Source of the DNA: Barnesiella sp.
GTDB lineage: Bacteria > Bacteroidota > Bacteroidia > Bacteroidales > Muribaculaceae
Assembly (NCBI GenBank): GCA_014800945.1
Contig: JAAVFD010000004.1
Location: 88,867-135,512, forward strand
Direction: 5' to 3'
Length of the DNA: 46,646 bases
Numbering within the stretch: position 1 is the stretch's first letter; every line of letters starts with the position of its first letter. Shown piece after piece: positions 1-9,372 of this stretch. The notes under the pieces were generated by a model, which was given only the letters and a program-made list of their open reading frames with translations, had not been told where the DNA came from and searched no databases. Both the position numbers and the translations under genes were made by a program.

Positions 1-74
1 GCATAGCCGAGTGCGATTCCGGCGGCTATAGCAACCGCTATACGTGGGAGTAATCCGAACTTTATCTTTTTCAT
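1..74 (-). CDS. Dicarboxylate/amino acid:cation symporter, N-terminal fragment
   Basis: Only the first 24 or so codons lie in the window; the gene runs off the left edge. The visible product begins MKKIKFGLLPRIAVAIAAG and continues with small hydrophobic residues. This resembles the first transmembrane segment of the DAACS (GltP/DctA-like) sodium or proton symporters of Bacteroidales. The ATG at 74-72 overlaps the TGA of the upstream giant secreted protein as ATGA, so it is probably translated from the same message. The family call rests on a short N-terminus and is an inference; any polytopic transporter starting with KIGLLPRI-like residues would look similar. Confidence 0.5.
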   Translation of the reverse strand, partial: MKKIKFGLLPRIAVAIAAGIALGY

Positions 75-3000
75 CTGATTATAATTTTTTCAGATTTTTC
101 ACCTGTGCGGCGAATGTAAATGCCGGGAGTGAGATTATCGCCGTTCACCTTTACACCGCTAAGGTTAAAGTATTCGGCTTTGCCATCGTTTTCTTCATGA
201 GAATAAACCGGAGAAATAGCGGTCACTTCAATATTTCCGTTGAATGTTCCCGATATTCTCAAACCCTCTTCAATCCATTCGATATCCATCAGTAGATTGA
301 ATTTATCTGACAAATCTGCATAACCGTGGAGGCTTATGTCAAGTGTCATGCCGGGTTGAACTTTCACCTCAGTTGCCGCTCCGTCATAAGCCTTGAAGCC
401 ATTAGACATAGCTGTGACGCTTACACTCGGCACTTCAACCGAGTTGCCTATGGCAGCAGCTCTTGAACCGGTAAGGTCAATGCCTTCGATAACAACATCC
501 GAGCGATTATCGTAAGAGGGTGTAAGATAGATTCTCACATTATGGTCCTTGACAGAATTTTCGGTCTCAGTGGTGAGAGTTCCGGAATAAATAGCTCTTT
601 CTGCTTTCACGGGAGTTTCTTCCGCATTGCTGAATTTTACAAGAATGGGCACTCTCCGGTTATCGTCCATATACCAGGTCACATCCACATTGATTCTTAC
701 TTCATTGGCTGTGGTTACAGTGCCGTCAACTTTCACACCCGCTACAATTTCGCCCCCGGCAAGAATCATGCGGTCAACTTTACCGGTATAGCGGTCAAAT
801 CCTTCACCGGGTGTGAGAGTAATATCGTCAACTTTTATGTCACCGAGTTTAGCAGGTTCTGATGCTGCGTCAAGAGCAATGGAGAAATCCGGGAGCAGGA
901 ATGTGTAGAGTCCGTTTTCGCCAGTCTGAGCAATTTTTATAACCGCATCTTCACCACCCTCGGTAATATCATACCCTTCAATGGCAACCGTCAGTTTACC
1001 GGCAATGGTCATCCATTGAATTTCGTTGCGCTTGCCGTTGAATTCCACATTTATAGGAATACTCTCCTCATCGCTCGCTTTCCAAAGCACCTGAATTGTC
1101 ATCTTCGCATTGCCTGAAGCATCAACGGTACCTGTAAGATTGATATCAGCAATGATTTCTCCATCAATAAATTCCATATCCGGAACATAGCCGCTGTAGT
1201 TAGTGGTACCGTTCTCATTTTCAACATTCACGTCATTGACAATAATATCACCGAGAGTGAGCTGGGTACCGTCAAGGTCAATGCTGAAATCCGGCAGCTT
1301 GAAGATACATTTGCCGTTGACCGCATCAGTGATATATACGGTGGCCTTCTGGTTTTCCGCAATATATGAACCTGCCATTTCAATTGACAGTGTGCCGTCA
1401 AAGTCGGTCCACTCTTCGCTTGGTGCCGGATTGTTATTACCTGTCTCAGCGGTTTTGACACCATTGAACTCAACATTGATTTCAATGCCCTCCCAAAGCA
1501 CAAGAATCTTCATTTTAGCGTTGCCAAGAGCATCGGTGCTACCGGTAAGTGTCACATCAGCGACAATAGACCCTTCAGCAAGTTCGAGACCAGAAACCTC
1601 ACCGGAATATGTGTAGCCGCCATTGCCATCAGGTGTCATGGTCACATTTTCCACAACTATGTCACCGAGCGGAGCGGGACCATCGCCAAGGTCCAGGCTG
1701 AAGTTCGGCAGACTGAAAGTGCAAGTGCCGTCATTGCCTTCCTTAATCTCAATCTTGGCTTCCTGTCCGCCTCCGGTGATATCGTCCCCCATCATAAATA
1801 TGTTGAGAGTACCGGTATATTCCACAGTCTTGCCGGTTGAGGGAGCCGGAGTTTCCCCCTTTTTGAAATTAAGAGTATATGTATGAACATTTTTGCCGTC
1901 CTCATCAGCTCCATCGGCAGTCACTGTTATAGTTACCGCAAACTTAGCCGAATCATAAGCAATAGTGATTTTTGCATCCGGGTTGGAACTTTCGGCAGTA
2001 ACGGCTCCTTCCGCAGGCATCTCCACAGAAGTGAGACGGTATGTGAATATATCTTTGTCAAAGTCGGCGAGGGGAGTGCCATTGATGCTTATTGCTGAGA
2101 GTCTTGAATTAATAGGCTTGTCGAAACGGAGAGTGTAAGTATGGGTTTTCTGACCATCGAGATCCACACCACCGGAGTTGGTCACGGTGACAGTAGCTAT
2201 ACCTTCAGCAACATTGCGTGAAACAGATACCGATGCTCTGCCCGAAGCTTTCATTGGAGTTCCCACAATCTCGTTCTGAGCCGGAAGCACTCCGCTAAGA
2301 GTGTATTCAAATTTGTCTTTGTCAAATTCCGCTACATCTTCTCCTCTCACCTTAAGCGAAGCGAGTCGGGAGAAATAGGGCAGATCGAAATGCAGTGTAT
2401 AAACAGTGCTTGATGAATAATTACCATCAGCATCCCCTCCGTTTGTAACCGTAACGGTAGCGGTTGCTGACTCAATATCGGTAGCTACTTTGTAGTCACA
2501 GGTGCCATTACCGTTATAAACCTGAACTCCGATTTTATCAGCAGCCGGGAGCTGTCCGGCCAAAGTATAATCGAGCTGAGCCGGTGTGAAATCCGGGATT
2601 TCCTCACCGTCAACGGTTATAGAAGCTGCAAATGATAGGAACGGCGGATTGAACTGAATGATATAAAGATGACTTGTCTTGCCGTCAGTGTCTTTCTGTC
2701 CTGAATTGCTAACTGTTACTCTGGCTGTAGCGTTGATATGGTCGAATACAACGGTTGCAACAGGGTTGCCTGAGCTTTTCTTGAATTTATAGCTGAAAAG
2801 AGCCTGTGCTTCTTCATCGGTTGCCGGAAGTTGCCCTGCAAAAGCTATCGGTGTCTTGCCATCCTGAGGCAGCCCGGTAAGTTCCTGACCACCGATAGTG
2901 AGAGATTCCAGTCGGCTGAAATAGGGCAGGGCGTATTGAACTGTGTAAGTGTGACTGCTTTCTCCGTCAATGTCCGGCTGAGTATTTGTCACAACCACAG

Positions 3001-5944
3001 TTACCAACGCCTTTTCCGCATCGGCAGATTTATCCTTAATTTCAGCCTTTCCCTCTGCATTGCTGCCCTTTATCACCGTAGGGGTGATTGTTGGGTTTGC
3101 CGGCATCTGCGCATCGATAGTGTAGGTAAATACATTGCGGTTGAAGCCGGGCACTGCAGCTCCACCGATAACCAGCGACTCAAGGCGTGAGAAGAACGGT
3201 GCATCATACTTGAGAGTATATGTGCGGCTTGTGATACCGTCCACGTCAGGCTTGCTGTTTGATACTTTCACCGTTGCGGTAGCGGTTTCAGGATCCAAAC
3301 TCACCTCATGCTGAATGGCACCGGCTGTTTTGTCGGGGAATTCAAAAGTAGCCTCAATGTCAGCTTGACTCTTTGGCATCTGTCCCGGCACAGTCACTCT
3401 TATAGTCTCGCCGGTTTCGTCCAGCAAATCTACTTTTTCATCTGCGGTTTTAATTGCCGCAAGTCGGGAATAATATGGCAGGAAGTGCAGGATATATTCG
3501 CGTTCATCTTCTCCCTCACTGTTTGAAATCTCGTTGCTCACAAAGATGGTCACTGTTGCCGCATTGGTGTCAATGTTCACCGCCACCTTGGTGCCGTCTG
3601 TAGTGTGTCCGTCATACTCCAGCAAACTATAACCAATCTCGTTGTCAGACTCAATGACGGGGCGGTCAAGATAATATTCAAAAACATCGCTGTCAAAACC
3701 GGGCACTGCTACCCCGCCGACCGACAGGCTGGCTAATGAAACGGAGCGGTTGTCGTGTGTGCGCTGGTTGAAAGTAAATGTGTAAGTGTGAGATTTCTCT
3801 CCATCATAGTCTGTGCCTCCGTTTGGATTGCTGACTTTAACAAGAAGTTTGGGGGTAGGTGAGTCATACTCATCTCCCTCCTTTGTTATCTCAGTTGTTA
3901 GCTCTTTTCCCTCAAACCACTCGAAGCGAACACGTTCATCAATATTATCATCATGCCGGTAGCCGTTTACGGTATATGCGAATTTCTTGGAATCGAATGC
4001 CGGAGTTAGAGTGAGCGCCTTATTGTTTGCAGCGTTCATTATAGTGATGGTCTTGGGGCGTGAAAGATCCACACTGTCAAATATCAGATTATATGTGTGG
4101 CTGCTAAGTCCGTCGTGGTCTTTACCCTCGCTGTTGGTGACGGTTATTTCGCCTGTTCCGTTTTCGGTGTTAACTGTAACTTTTGCGGTCTGATTTCCGT
4201 CGGGGAGAATATAGATAGGCTTAATGTCAGCTACTGCCGGCATGAGTCCTATTGCCCGGAGGTCAATCGACTTTCCGTCCTCGCTTACCGGATAGGTTTT
4301 GCCATTAAAAATCACTCCACTGATTCGTGAGGATATGGGTGAATCATATACCAAAGTATAGCTCTTTGTCAGCACCGGATCTGCCTCGGTATTGGTTACT
4401 GTGATTACTATCCGGGGATTATTGATATCCTCCGGAGCACCGAAATCACTGTTGAGCGTTACCGTGCCGCTTATTCCCGAGGCTTTGGTTACACTCTGTG
4501 GAAGATTGGTGCTGTATTGCTCTCCAATAGTCACATAGTCACCGCTAACGTGCACATGGCTACCGTTGGCAAGAACAATCTCTTCAATAGCAGCACGATA
4601 GGGCAAAAAGCTTAGTGTGTAGTTGCGCTGTGTCTCCGGGTCATCAGGATGAGAAACAGTCAGCTGTGCGGTAGGATTGTCATTGTTGCCTCCACGGACA
4701 ATAGGAGCGAAAACGGGGCTGTCTGTACCTAAAGTTTCGATGCTAATCTGAGTTGTGAATGGCATCTCTGTAGAGATAATGGCATCGTTTGCAAATGCGT
4801 TGCCGGTCTCCGGCTCAATCTCTTTGTCGCCAATAATTATTTTTGTGAGGTCAAGCTGGAGTACTTTTTTGAACTTGAGGGTGTAAGTGTGAGATGTCTG
4901 TCCGTCAATATCCTCAAATCCTTCGCCGCTGCCGTTGGAATTGGTTACGGTTACAGAGTAAGTTACCTCTTTTGCAGTGCGGGAGGTTTCTGTTAGGGTA
5001 GCCTTCGATGAGCCGCTGGGTGACAGCACTTTTGGTGAAACAGCAGTCGGTAGGTTGTTAACCGCAATTTCGTAATCATATTTCTGCGAATCAAATTCAG
5101 GCACAGCAACAGATTTCCCGTCAGCAGTATAATTGATGCCGCTCAGACGAGAATAGTAAATCAGTTTGACGTCATAAGCATAAAGAGTTGTGTTCTCTTT
5201 CATGTTGTCTCTTGTCCAATAATCTCCGGCACTTATTATAACATTTATTTTTTCAGGTTTTTCCGAAGAATGATATTCTAAAGGAATGTTGAGTATTTGA
5301 ATATCATTAGTTTCGGTGAAAGAATAATCAGCAGATGCTATTAGAGTACCGGATTCAATATTCTCAATAGTTCCCATTATAGCTCTATCAACATCATCGC
5401 GTTCTGATGAAGGGTTTCCTTTTTCCCCAATTTTTGATTTAAATGTTCCAGACCAACAATAAACAATTATGTGCGAATTTTCGCCGGTGGAATCGTCTCG
5501 CTTGATTTTAGTTTGGATTACATCAGGTCTATATGCAAATTCCATACCGCCGTAAGTCCCTCCATCACACTTTGATACAGTAGCAGTTGCATAAACCCAG
5601 GGAGTACCAAGTGATATATATCCAGGTGCAACGGAACCTATTTTAATAAAACCTAAGGAGACACCTACATACTTATTTTGTAGCTTCAACCCATTATCGT
5701 TGAAAACTAATATCTCACTTTTCTCAACACCTGAAACTTTTTGATTGACACTTGAACCATACCAATCTTCGGGTTCAACTCCAGGTCTCTGACGCATATC
5801 ACCCATAGCATCAGTGCTTCCACAAGATGATTTCCATTTGCTGAAATCTGAATTTGGTAGCTGTTGGGCGGATGAATTAAAAGAAGCACTTAGAAGCAGT
5901 GCGGCTGTGCATAGCGATGATGCAAATATTTTTAGTCGTGACAT
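71..5944 (-). CDS. Giant secreted repeat protein: PCMD-like head, ~12 beta-sandwich repeats, 4 calycin-like domains, sorting tail
   Basis: 1957 residues. A Sec signal peptide occupies roughly residues 1-26, ending near SFNSSAQ. Residues ~27-265 resemble the putative carbohydrate metabolism domain (PCMD) of Bacteroidales surface proteins. Residues ~265-1370 hold about twelve repeats of 80-100 residues. Each opens with SRL-x-S/A-I/L and closes with DG-x-x-SHTYTL, a cadherin-like or bacterial beta-sandwich pattern. Residues ~1373, ~1515, ~1643 and ~1781 start four related units of the form YTGTL...GDI.V..V, which look like calycin-like beta-barrel domains. The end, from ~1910 (NLSGVKV, then GIYI and KIIIR), matches a type IX secretion type A sorting tail. 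Probably a surface-anchored or exported adhesin or glycan-binding protein; the ligand is unknown. The stop overlaps the next gene's start. Confidence 0.75.
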   Translation of the reverse strand: MSRLKIFASSLCTAALLLSASFNSSAQQLPNSDFSKWKSSCGSTDAMGDMRQRPGVEPEDWYGSSVNQKVSGVEKSEILVFNDNGLKLQNKYVGVSLGFIKIGSVAPGYISLGTPWVYATATVSKCDGGTYGGMEFAYRPDVIQTKIKRDDSTGENSHIIVYCWSGTFKSKIGEKGNPSSERDDVDRAIMGTIENIESGTLIASADYSFTETNDIQILNIPLEYHSSEKPEKINVIISAGDYWTRDNMKENTTLYAYDVKLIYYSRLSGINYTADGKSVAVPEFDSQKYDYEIAVNNLPTAVSPKVLSPSGSSKATLTETSRTAKEVTYSVTVTNSNGSGEGFEDIDGQTSHTYTLKFKKVLQLDLTKIIIGDKEIEPETGNAFANDAIISTEMPFTTQISIETLGTDSPVFAPIVRGGNNDNPTAQLTVSHPDDPETQRNYTLSFLPYRAAIEEIVLANGSHVHVSGDYVTIGEQYSTNLPQSVTKASGISGTVTLNSDFGAPEDINNPRIVITVTNTEADPVLTKSYTLVYDSPISSRISGVIFNGKTYPVSEDGKSIDLRAIGLMPAVADIKPIYILPDGNQTAKVTVNTENGTGEITVTNSEGKDHDGLSSHTYNLIFDSVDLSRPKTITIMNAANNKALTLTPAFDSKKFAYTVNGYRHDDNIDERVRFEWFEGKELTTEITKEGDEYDSPTPKLLVKVSNPNGGTDYDGEKSHTYTFTFNQRTHDNRSVSLASLSVGGVAVPGFDSDVFEYYLDRPVIESDNEIGYSLLEYDGHTTDGTKVAVNIDTNAATVTIFVSNEISNSEGEDEREYILHFLPYYSRLAAIKTADEKVDLLDETGETIRVTVPGQMPKSQADIEATFEFPDKTAGAIQHEVSLDPETATATVKVSNSKPDVDGITSRTYTLKYDAPFFSRLESLVIGGAAVPGFNRNVFTYTIDAQMPANPTITPTVIKGSNAEGKAEIKDKSADAEKALVTVVVTNTQPDIDGESSHTYTVQYALPYFSRLESLTIGGQELTGLPQDGKTPIAFAGQLPATDEEAQALFSYKFKKSSGNPVATVVFDHINATARVTVSNSGQKDTDGKTSHLYIIQFNPPFLSFAASITVDGEEIPDFTPAQLDYTLAGQLPAADKIGVQVYNGNGTCDYKVATDIESATATVTVTNGGDADGNYSSSTVYTLHFDLPYFSRLASLKVRGEDVAEFDKDKFEYTLSGVLPAQNEIVGTPMKASGRASVSVSRNVAEGIATVTVTNSGGVDLDGQKTHTYTLRFDKPINSRLSAISINGTPLADFDKDIFTYRLTSVEMPAEGAVTAESSNPDAKITIAYDSAKFAVTITVTADGADEDGKNVHTYTLNFKKGETPAPSTGKTVEYTGTLNIFMMGDDITGGGQEAKIEIKEGNDGTCTFSLPNFSLDLGDGPAPLGDIVVENVTMTPDGNGGYTYSGEVSGLELAEGSIVADVTLTGSTDALGNAKMKILVLWEGIEINVEFNGVKTAETGNNNPAPSEEWTDFDGTLSIEMAGSYIAENQKATVYITDAVNGKCIFKLPDFSIDLDGTQLTLGDIIVNDVNVENENGTTNYSGYVPDMEFIDGEIIADINLTGTVDASGNAKMTIQVLWKASDEESIPINVEFNGKRNEIQWMTIAGKLTVAIEGYDITEGGEDAVIKIAQTGENGLYTFLLPDFSIALDAASEPAKLGDIKVDDITLTPGEGFDRYTGKVDRMILAGGEIVAGVKVDGTVTTANEVRINVDVTWYMDDNRRVPILVKFSNAEETPVKAERAIYSGTLTTETENSVKDHNVRIYLTPSYDNRSDVVIEGIDLTGSRAAAIGNSVEVPSVSVTAMSNGFKAYDGAATEVKVQPGMTLDISLHGYADLSDKFNLLMDIEWIEEGLRISGTFNGNIEVTAISPVYSHEENDGKAEYFNLSGVKVNGDNLTPGIYIRRTGEKSEKIIIR

Positions 5945-6105
5945 AATCTCAACTGATTGGTTTACTTTCCTATACGCGTATGCGTATGCGCCCGCGTATT
6001 AAATCAAGGTGCAAAGATACACAATCTTCCCATCCCCTCCAAAAAATACTAATCCCCAATAAGCTCCGCAGGAGCGGGTCTGTGACTAACCACCACCCAT
6101 ATAAC

Positions 6106-6130
6106 CACAGCATCGCCACTTCGAGGCTCA
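6106..6130 (+). repeat. Left arm of 25-bp inverted repeat
   Basis: These 25 bases match the reverse complement of 6455-6479 with one mismatch, at the exact centre (position 13). The two arms bracket most of the hairpin mosaic, about 325 bases apart. The mismatch breaks the small GCCTC/GAGGC hairpin that is intact in the right arm. Confidence 0.75.
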
Positions 6131-6454
6131 TAATTTTTTATATTATGCCATCCCTAAGCTGCGCTATCGCTTGCTCAAGTTATTCACAGAGTCGCACCTT
6201 CGGTGCTCATCAGTCAGTCGTTATAAATGTCTTCAGCCGAAGGGTAGCTCCGCAGGAACTAACTGGTGGCTGAACTCCGACTGCTGTAAGCCCGGAGGGC
6301 TTCTGATTGTTGTTTCCGGGTACGTTTACGTGCCCGGAACGGAGCCCCGTCCATCCAACGCCGGAGGTGTTGAACTCAGCTCCGTAGGAGCGCACCTGTG
6401 GATAACCCCAACCAAGCGTTAGCGCAGGTTGGGGCACGCATAACCCTCTCTCCC

Positions 6455-6479
6455 TGAGCCTCGAAGAGGCGATGCTGTG
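6455..6479 (-). repeat. Right arm of 25-bp inverted repeat
   Basis: Reverse complement of 6106-6130 with 24 of 25 bases identical. It contains the perfect hairpin GCCTC-GAA-GAGGC at 6458-6470 and lies just upstream of the promoter at 6507-6538. Confidence 0.75.
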
Positions 6480-6506
6480 TGATTCTATATTTTTTGCCAC
6501 TTCGCA

Positions 6507-6538
6507 TTTGCATATTAACAAAATGTACATTATCTTTG
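6507..6538 (+). promoter_or_regulatory. Bacteroidota sigma-ABfr type promoter
   Basis: TTTG at 6507-6510 and TATCTTTG at 6531-6538 are separated by 20 bases, an exact match to the Bacteroidota -33/-7 pattern (TTTG, 19-21 bases, TAnnTTTG). It places the transcript start near 6544, about 30 bases before the ATG at 6574. Confidence 0.8.
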
Positions 6539-6573
6539 CGCCAACAAACGCACCCAGAATATTTTATATTACT

Positions 6574-7146
6574 ATGAAAAAATTCACATTCGCCATCAAA
6601 TGGCACGAGATTCTCAAACCCTATTCCGACGATATCCGTCGTGAAGTTTATGATGCTATTATTGAATATGTTGCCACAGGTACAATTATCGATATGCAAC
6701 CTGTTTCGCGCATGGCATTCGACTTTATCCGATATGAGATAGATGAAAAGGAACGCCGCAAAGAAGAGCGCTTGGCAAAAAAGCAATCTCAAGCAAAAGC
6801 ACAAGCAGAGCAGAAGGAGACATTTGACCCTGATGAGATTACCGATTCGTACATCGGCACAGGCAAGCTTTCCACTCCTCTGGTTGTGCAATCCAATGGA
6901 GTGGCAGTTATTGTTTCAAACGACAAGATACACGGTTTTGTCCGACGATGCGTCAGTGATATGCTTGAGCGCGAACTGACACCTTCCGGTGATGAAAACC
7001 GCTTTTTCAACACGCTCCATATCATTGCGTCAAATAGGCTCGATATTATCCGTGAGGATATCAAGAAGCATCACACTGATGAAGAATTTACCGATGAACT
7101 ATGGAATTCGATAGTGAATGATGCCTGTGCCAAGTTCCCCAAATAG
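6574..7146 (+). CDS. DUF6291-like protein
   Basis: 190 residues starting MKKFTFAIKWHEILKPYSDD. The N-terminal ~60 residues (a W-H-x-I-L-x-x-Y start, then REVYDAIIEYVATG and a later MAFDFIRYEID) resemble the DUF6291 segment found in Bacteroidales proteins, often near phage or replication genes. A Lys/Arg/Gln-rich stretch, probably helical or coiled, follows at ~60-85. The C-terminal half is mixed alpha/beta with no motif I recognise. The ATG at 6574 is preferred over an in-frame ATG at 6472 because the upstream one lies before the perfect promoter at 6507-6538. It is monocistronic in appearance, and the function is unknown. Confidence 0.6.
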   Translation: MKKFTFAIKWHEILKPYSDDIRREVYDAIIEYVATGTIIDMQPVSRMAFDFIRYEIDEKERRKEERLAKKQSQAKAQAEQKETFDPDEITDSYIGTGKLSTPLVVQSNGVAVIVSNDKIHGFVRRCVSDMLERELTPSGDENRFFNTLHIIASNRLDIIREDIKKHHTDEEFTDELWNSIVNDACAKFPK

Positions 7147-7151
7147 CACCT

Positions 7152-7186
7152 TTTGCACCACTTATGGAAATTATTTAGTAACTTTG
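7152..7186 (+). promoter_or_regulatory. Probable promoter of the 7230-12181 run
   Basis: TTTG at 7152-7155 and TAACTTTG at 7179-7186, with a spacer of 23 bases, slightly longer than the ideal. It would start transcription near 7192, upstream of the small membrane protein and dxs. Confidence 0.55.
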
Positions 7187-7229
7187 CGCTGACTCATTAT
7201 GCAAACCGGCATTTGAGAATGATAAACCA

Positions 7230-7436
7230 ATGAAATTGAGAGGACAAGATATTTTTCGCCTTAGCTGCATCACACTCCTTTGGCTCGCGCTTTGCTATCT
7301 GGTAGTAAGCACTCAGAGATTCAATATCAGGGTCGCTTTTATTCTTGTAGCTTCCGCAATAATTATTTTTGTACCTCTTTATAAAAAATATATCCGCTCA
7401 AAAGATCATGACAACTCTAAAAGTTCCGACCGATGA
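7230..7436 (+). CDS. Small two-helix membrane protein, hypothetical
   Basis: 68 residues. Two hydrophobic segments are visible, roughly residues 10-27 ([13 protein letters not shown]) and 33-50 ([16 protein letters not shown]), followed by a charged tail [15 protein letters not shown]. The gene follows a TAnnTTTG box and overlaps the dxs start by 29 bases in another frame, so it would be the first gene of the dxs-trkA-trkH message. I do not recognise a family. It could be a genuine small inner-membrane protein or a chance frame; the promoter-proximal position and clean helix-helix-tail architecture favour a real gene. Confidence 0.5.
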   Translation: MKLRGQDIFRLSCITLLWLALCYLVVSTQRFNIRVAFILVASAIIIFVPLYKKYIRSKDHDNSKSSDR

Positions 7437-9372
7437 GTCTGTTATTAAACCGGATTCTGCAAAGTATCCGCTGCTGAGTGCTATCAATTCGCCCGAGGAT
7501 CTGCGCAATCTCCCTCTTGACAAGTTGGGAGGGGTGTGCAATGATATCCGCGGCTTTCTCATAGAAAATCTTTCAACAAACCCGGGACATTTCGCATCAA
7601 GCATGGGTGCGGTTGAGCTCACGGTTGCACTCCATTATGTTTTCAACACTCCTTACGACCGCATTGTGTGGGATGTCGGTCATCAGGCTTACGGGCATAA
7701 ATTGCTTACAGGCAGGGCAGGGCGTTTTCACACCAACCGCAAGCTCGGAGGGTTAAGCGGTTTCCCAAACCCGGATGAAAGTGAATATGATACATTTACA
7801 GCGGGTCATGCCTCCAACTCAATTTCGGCGGCTCTCGGAATGGCAGCTGCAGGGGCTTTGAAGCATGAATCACCAGCGCGTCATGTGGTGGCTGTTATAG
7901 GCGATGCGTCCATAAGCGGTGGTCTCGCTTTCGAGGGTCTCAATAATGCGGCTAATGCAAACAGCAATCTGCTCATTATTCTCAACGACAACGATATGTC
8001 GATAGACCGTAATGTGGGTTCGCTCAACTCTTATCTCGCTCATCTCACTGCCTCTAAGGGCTATAACAGCGTGAGGAACCGTTTTGGTAGGCTTGCGCGT
8101 AAAATGGGTTTGGTGACAGATAGCGGCAAGGGGCGCATACAGAGGTTTAACAACAGCCTGAAATCACTGATTACTAAGGAACAGAATATTTTCGAGGGAC
8201 TTAACATCAGATATTTCGGACCATTTGACGGACACGATTTACCTCGAATAATCAAGGTTCTCAACGATATCAAGGATATACCCGGTCCGAGGCTGCTGCA
8301 TCTGCGCACGGTCAAGGGCAAAGGTTATGCACCTGCCGAGAATGACCCGGCTCCGTGGCATGCTCCGGGCTGTTTTGACCCGGAGAGCGGCGAGCGCAAG
8401 GGTGAGGCTGACGATAAGCATAACCCCAAATTCCAGCAGGTGTTCGGCAACACTATCACCGCACTCGCTGAGGAGAATGACAGAATAGTGGGAATCACAG
8501 CGGCAATGTCTTCCGGCACATCGCTGAATATAATGCAGAAGGTGATGCCTGAAAGGGTATTTGATGTGGGAATTTCAGAAGGGCATGCCGTTACTTTTGC
8601 AGGCGGTCTCGCTAAAGAGGGTATGCTGCCTTTTGTCGCTATTTATTCTGCGTTCATCCAGAGGGCTTACGACAATATTATTCATGATGTGGCGGTGCAG
8701 GAACTTCCTGTTACTTTCTGCATTGATCGCGCGGGGCTTGTTGGTGAGGATGGCGTCACTCATCACGGTGTGCTTGATCTGGCATATATGAGGGCTATTC
8801 CGGGAATGACTGTTGCCGCTCCGCGGGATGCCGACACTCTACGCTCGCTGCTCTACACGGCACAGTTGCCGGAAAGAAAGGGCGCATGGGCTATACGCTA
8901 TCCGCGCGGCAGAGGATATTGCTCAAATCCTGATGCTCCTTTTACTCCAATAGCCATAGGTAAGGGAGAGCAGCTCCGTGAGGGAGCAGACGTGAATGTC
9001 TTGAGCCTCGGTGCGTTGGCTTCGGAGGCTGACAAAGCTCTTGATATGGCGGCTCAGAAGGGAGTTGAGTGCGCGCACTATGATATGATTTTTCTGAAAC
9101 CGCTCGATGAAGATATTCTTGAAAAGGTGGCTAAGACCGGCAAACCGATTGTTACGGTTGAGGATGGTACAGTAGAGGGCGGACTCGGCGGTGCTGTGCT
9201 CGAATGGCTTGCAAAAAAAGGCTATCAGCTACCGGTAACAAGAATAGGTGTGCCTGATGCTTTTGTGCCTCACGGCAAGGTGCCGCAGCTTTTCAAGCTT
9301 TGTGGTATGGATGCTGATGCTATTGCCAAAGCGGTTGTTGCGGCAGCGGGAAAGGAGGTTGCTGAACTATGA
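7408..9372 (+). CDS. dxs: 1-deoxy-D-xylulose-5-phosphate synthase
   Basis: 654 residues from the ATG at 7408; an in-frame ATG at 7369 would add 13 unlikely residues. The enzyme condenses pyruvate and glyceraldehyde-3-phosphate to DXP, the first step of the MEP isoprenoid pathway, and DXP also feeds thiamine and pyridoxal synthesis. Visible family features are the N-terminal [20 protein letters not shown] and [17 protein letters not shown] blocks. The thiamine diphosphate motif [17 protein letters not shown] with NDNDMSI lies near residues 165-200. The transketolase-like pyrimidine domain contains [16 protein letters not shown] and [15 protein letters not shown], followed by the C-terminal transketolase domain. 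The length is slightly above the usual ~620-640. The stop overlaps the trkA start as ATGA. Confidence 0.96.
   Translation: MTTLKVPTDESVIKPDSAKYPLLSAINSPEDLRNLPLDKLGGVCNDIRGFLIENLSTNPGHFASSMGAVELTVALHYVFNTPYDRIVWDVGHQAYGHKLLTGRAGRFHTNRKLGGLSGFPNPDESEYDTFTAGHASNSISAALGMAAAGALKHESPARHVVAVIGDASISGGLAFEGLNNAANANSNLLIILNDNDMSIDRNVGSLNSYLAHLTASKGYNSVRNRFGRLARKMGLVTDSGKGRIQRFNNSLKSLITKEQNIFEGLNIRYFGPFDGHDLPRIIKVLNDIKDIPGPRLLHLRTVKGKGYAPAENDPAPWHAPGCFDPESGERKGEADDKHNPKFQQVFGNTITALAEENDRIVGITAAMSSGTSLNIMQKVMPERVFDVGISEGHAVTFAGGLAKEGMLPFVAIYSAFIQRAYDNIIHDVAVQELPVTFCIDRAGLVGEDGVTHHGVLDLAYMRAIPGMTVAAPRDADTLRSLLYTAQLPERKGAWAIRYPRGRGYCSNPDAPFTPIAIGKGEQLREGADVNVLSLGALASEADKALDMAAQKGVECAHYDMIFLKPLDEDILEKVAKTGKPIVTVEDGTVEGGLGGAVLEWLAKKGYQLPVTRIGVPDAFVPHGKVPQLFKLCGMDADAIAKAVVAAAGKEVAEL

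Larger units (their letters stand above)
6061..6479. repeat. Non-coding mosaic of short 3-nt-loop hairpins
   Basis: The interval between the giant gene and 6574 has no credible gene. It contains a string of small perfect or near-perfect hairpins, mostly a 5-7 bp stem around a three-base loop. Examples are 6063-6075 (GCTCC-GCA-GGAGC), 6194-6206 (GCACC-TTC-GGTGC), 6288-6302 (AAGCCC-GGA-GGGCTT), 6356-6372, 6379-6391 (GCTCC-GTA-GGAGC) and 6458-6470 (GCCTC-GAA-GAGGC). Longer ones are 6314-6339 (11 bp with a G.U) and 6406-6434 (8 bp CCCCAACC/GGTTGGGG plus an inner GCG/CGC). The 6063 and 6379 units are followed by related TGTG..TAACC text, so a module is repeated directly. The open minus-strand frame here looks accidental. 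Confidence 0.7.

Noticed and set aside
1203-1616. Several long plus-strand frames opposite the giant secreted protein
   Set aside because: They are antisense to the repeat protein, whose reading frame shows repeated domains and a signal peptide; no ribosome-binding site or -7 box was seen for them.
6210-6530. A 106-codon open frame on the minus strand inside the hairpin mosaic
   Set aside because: It runs through hairpin DNA and into the 6507-6538 promoter, with low-complexity repeated residues and no family resemblance. It looks like a by-product of the palindromes.
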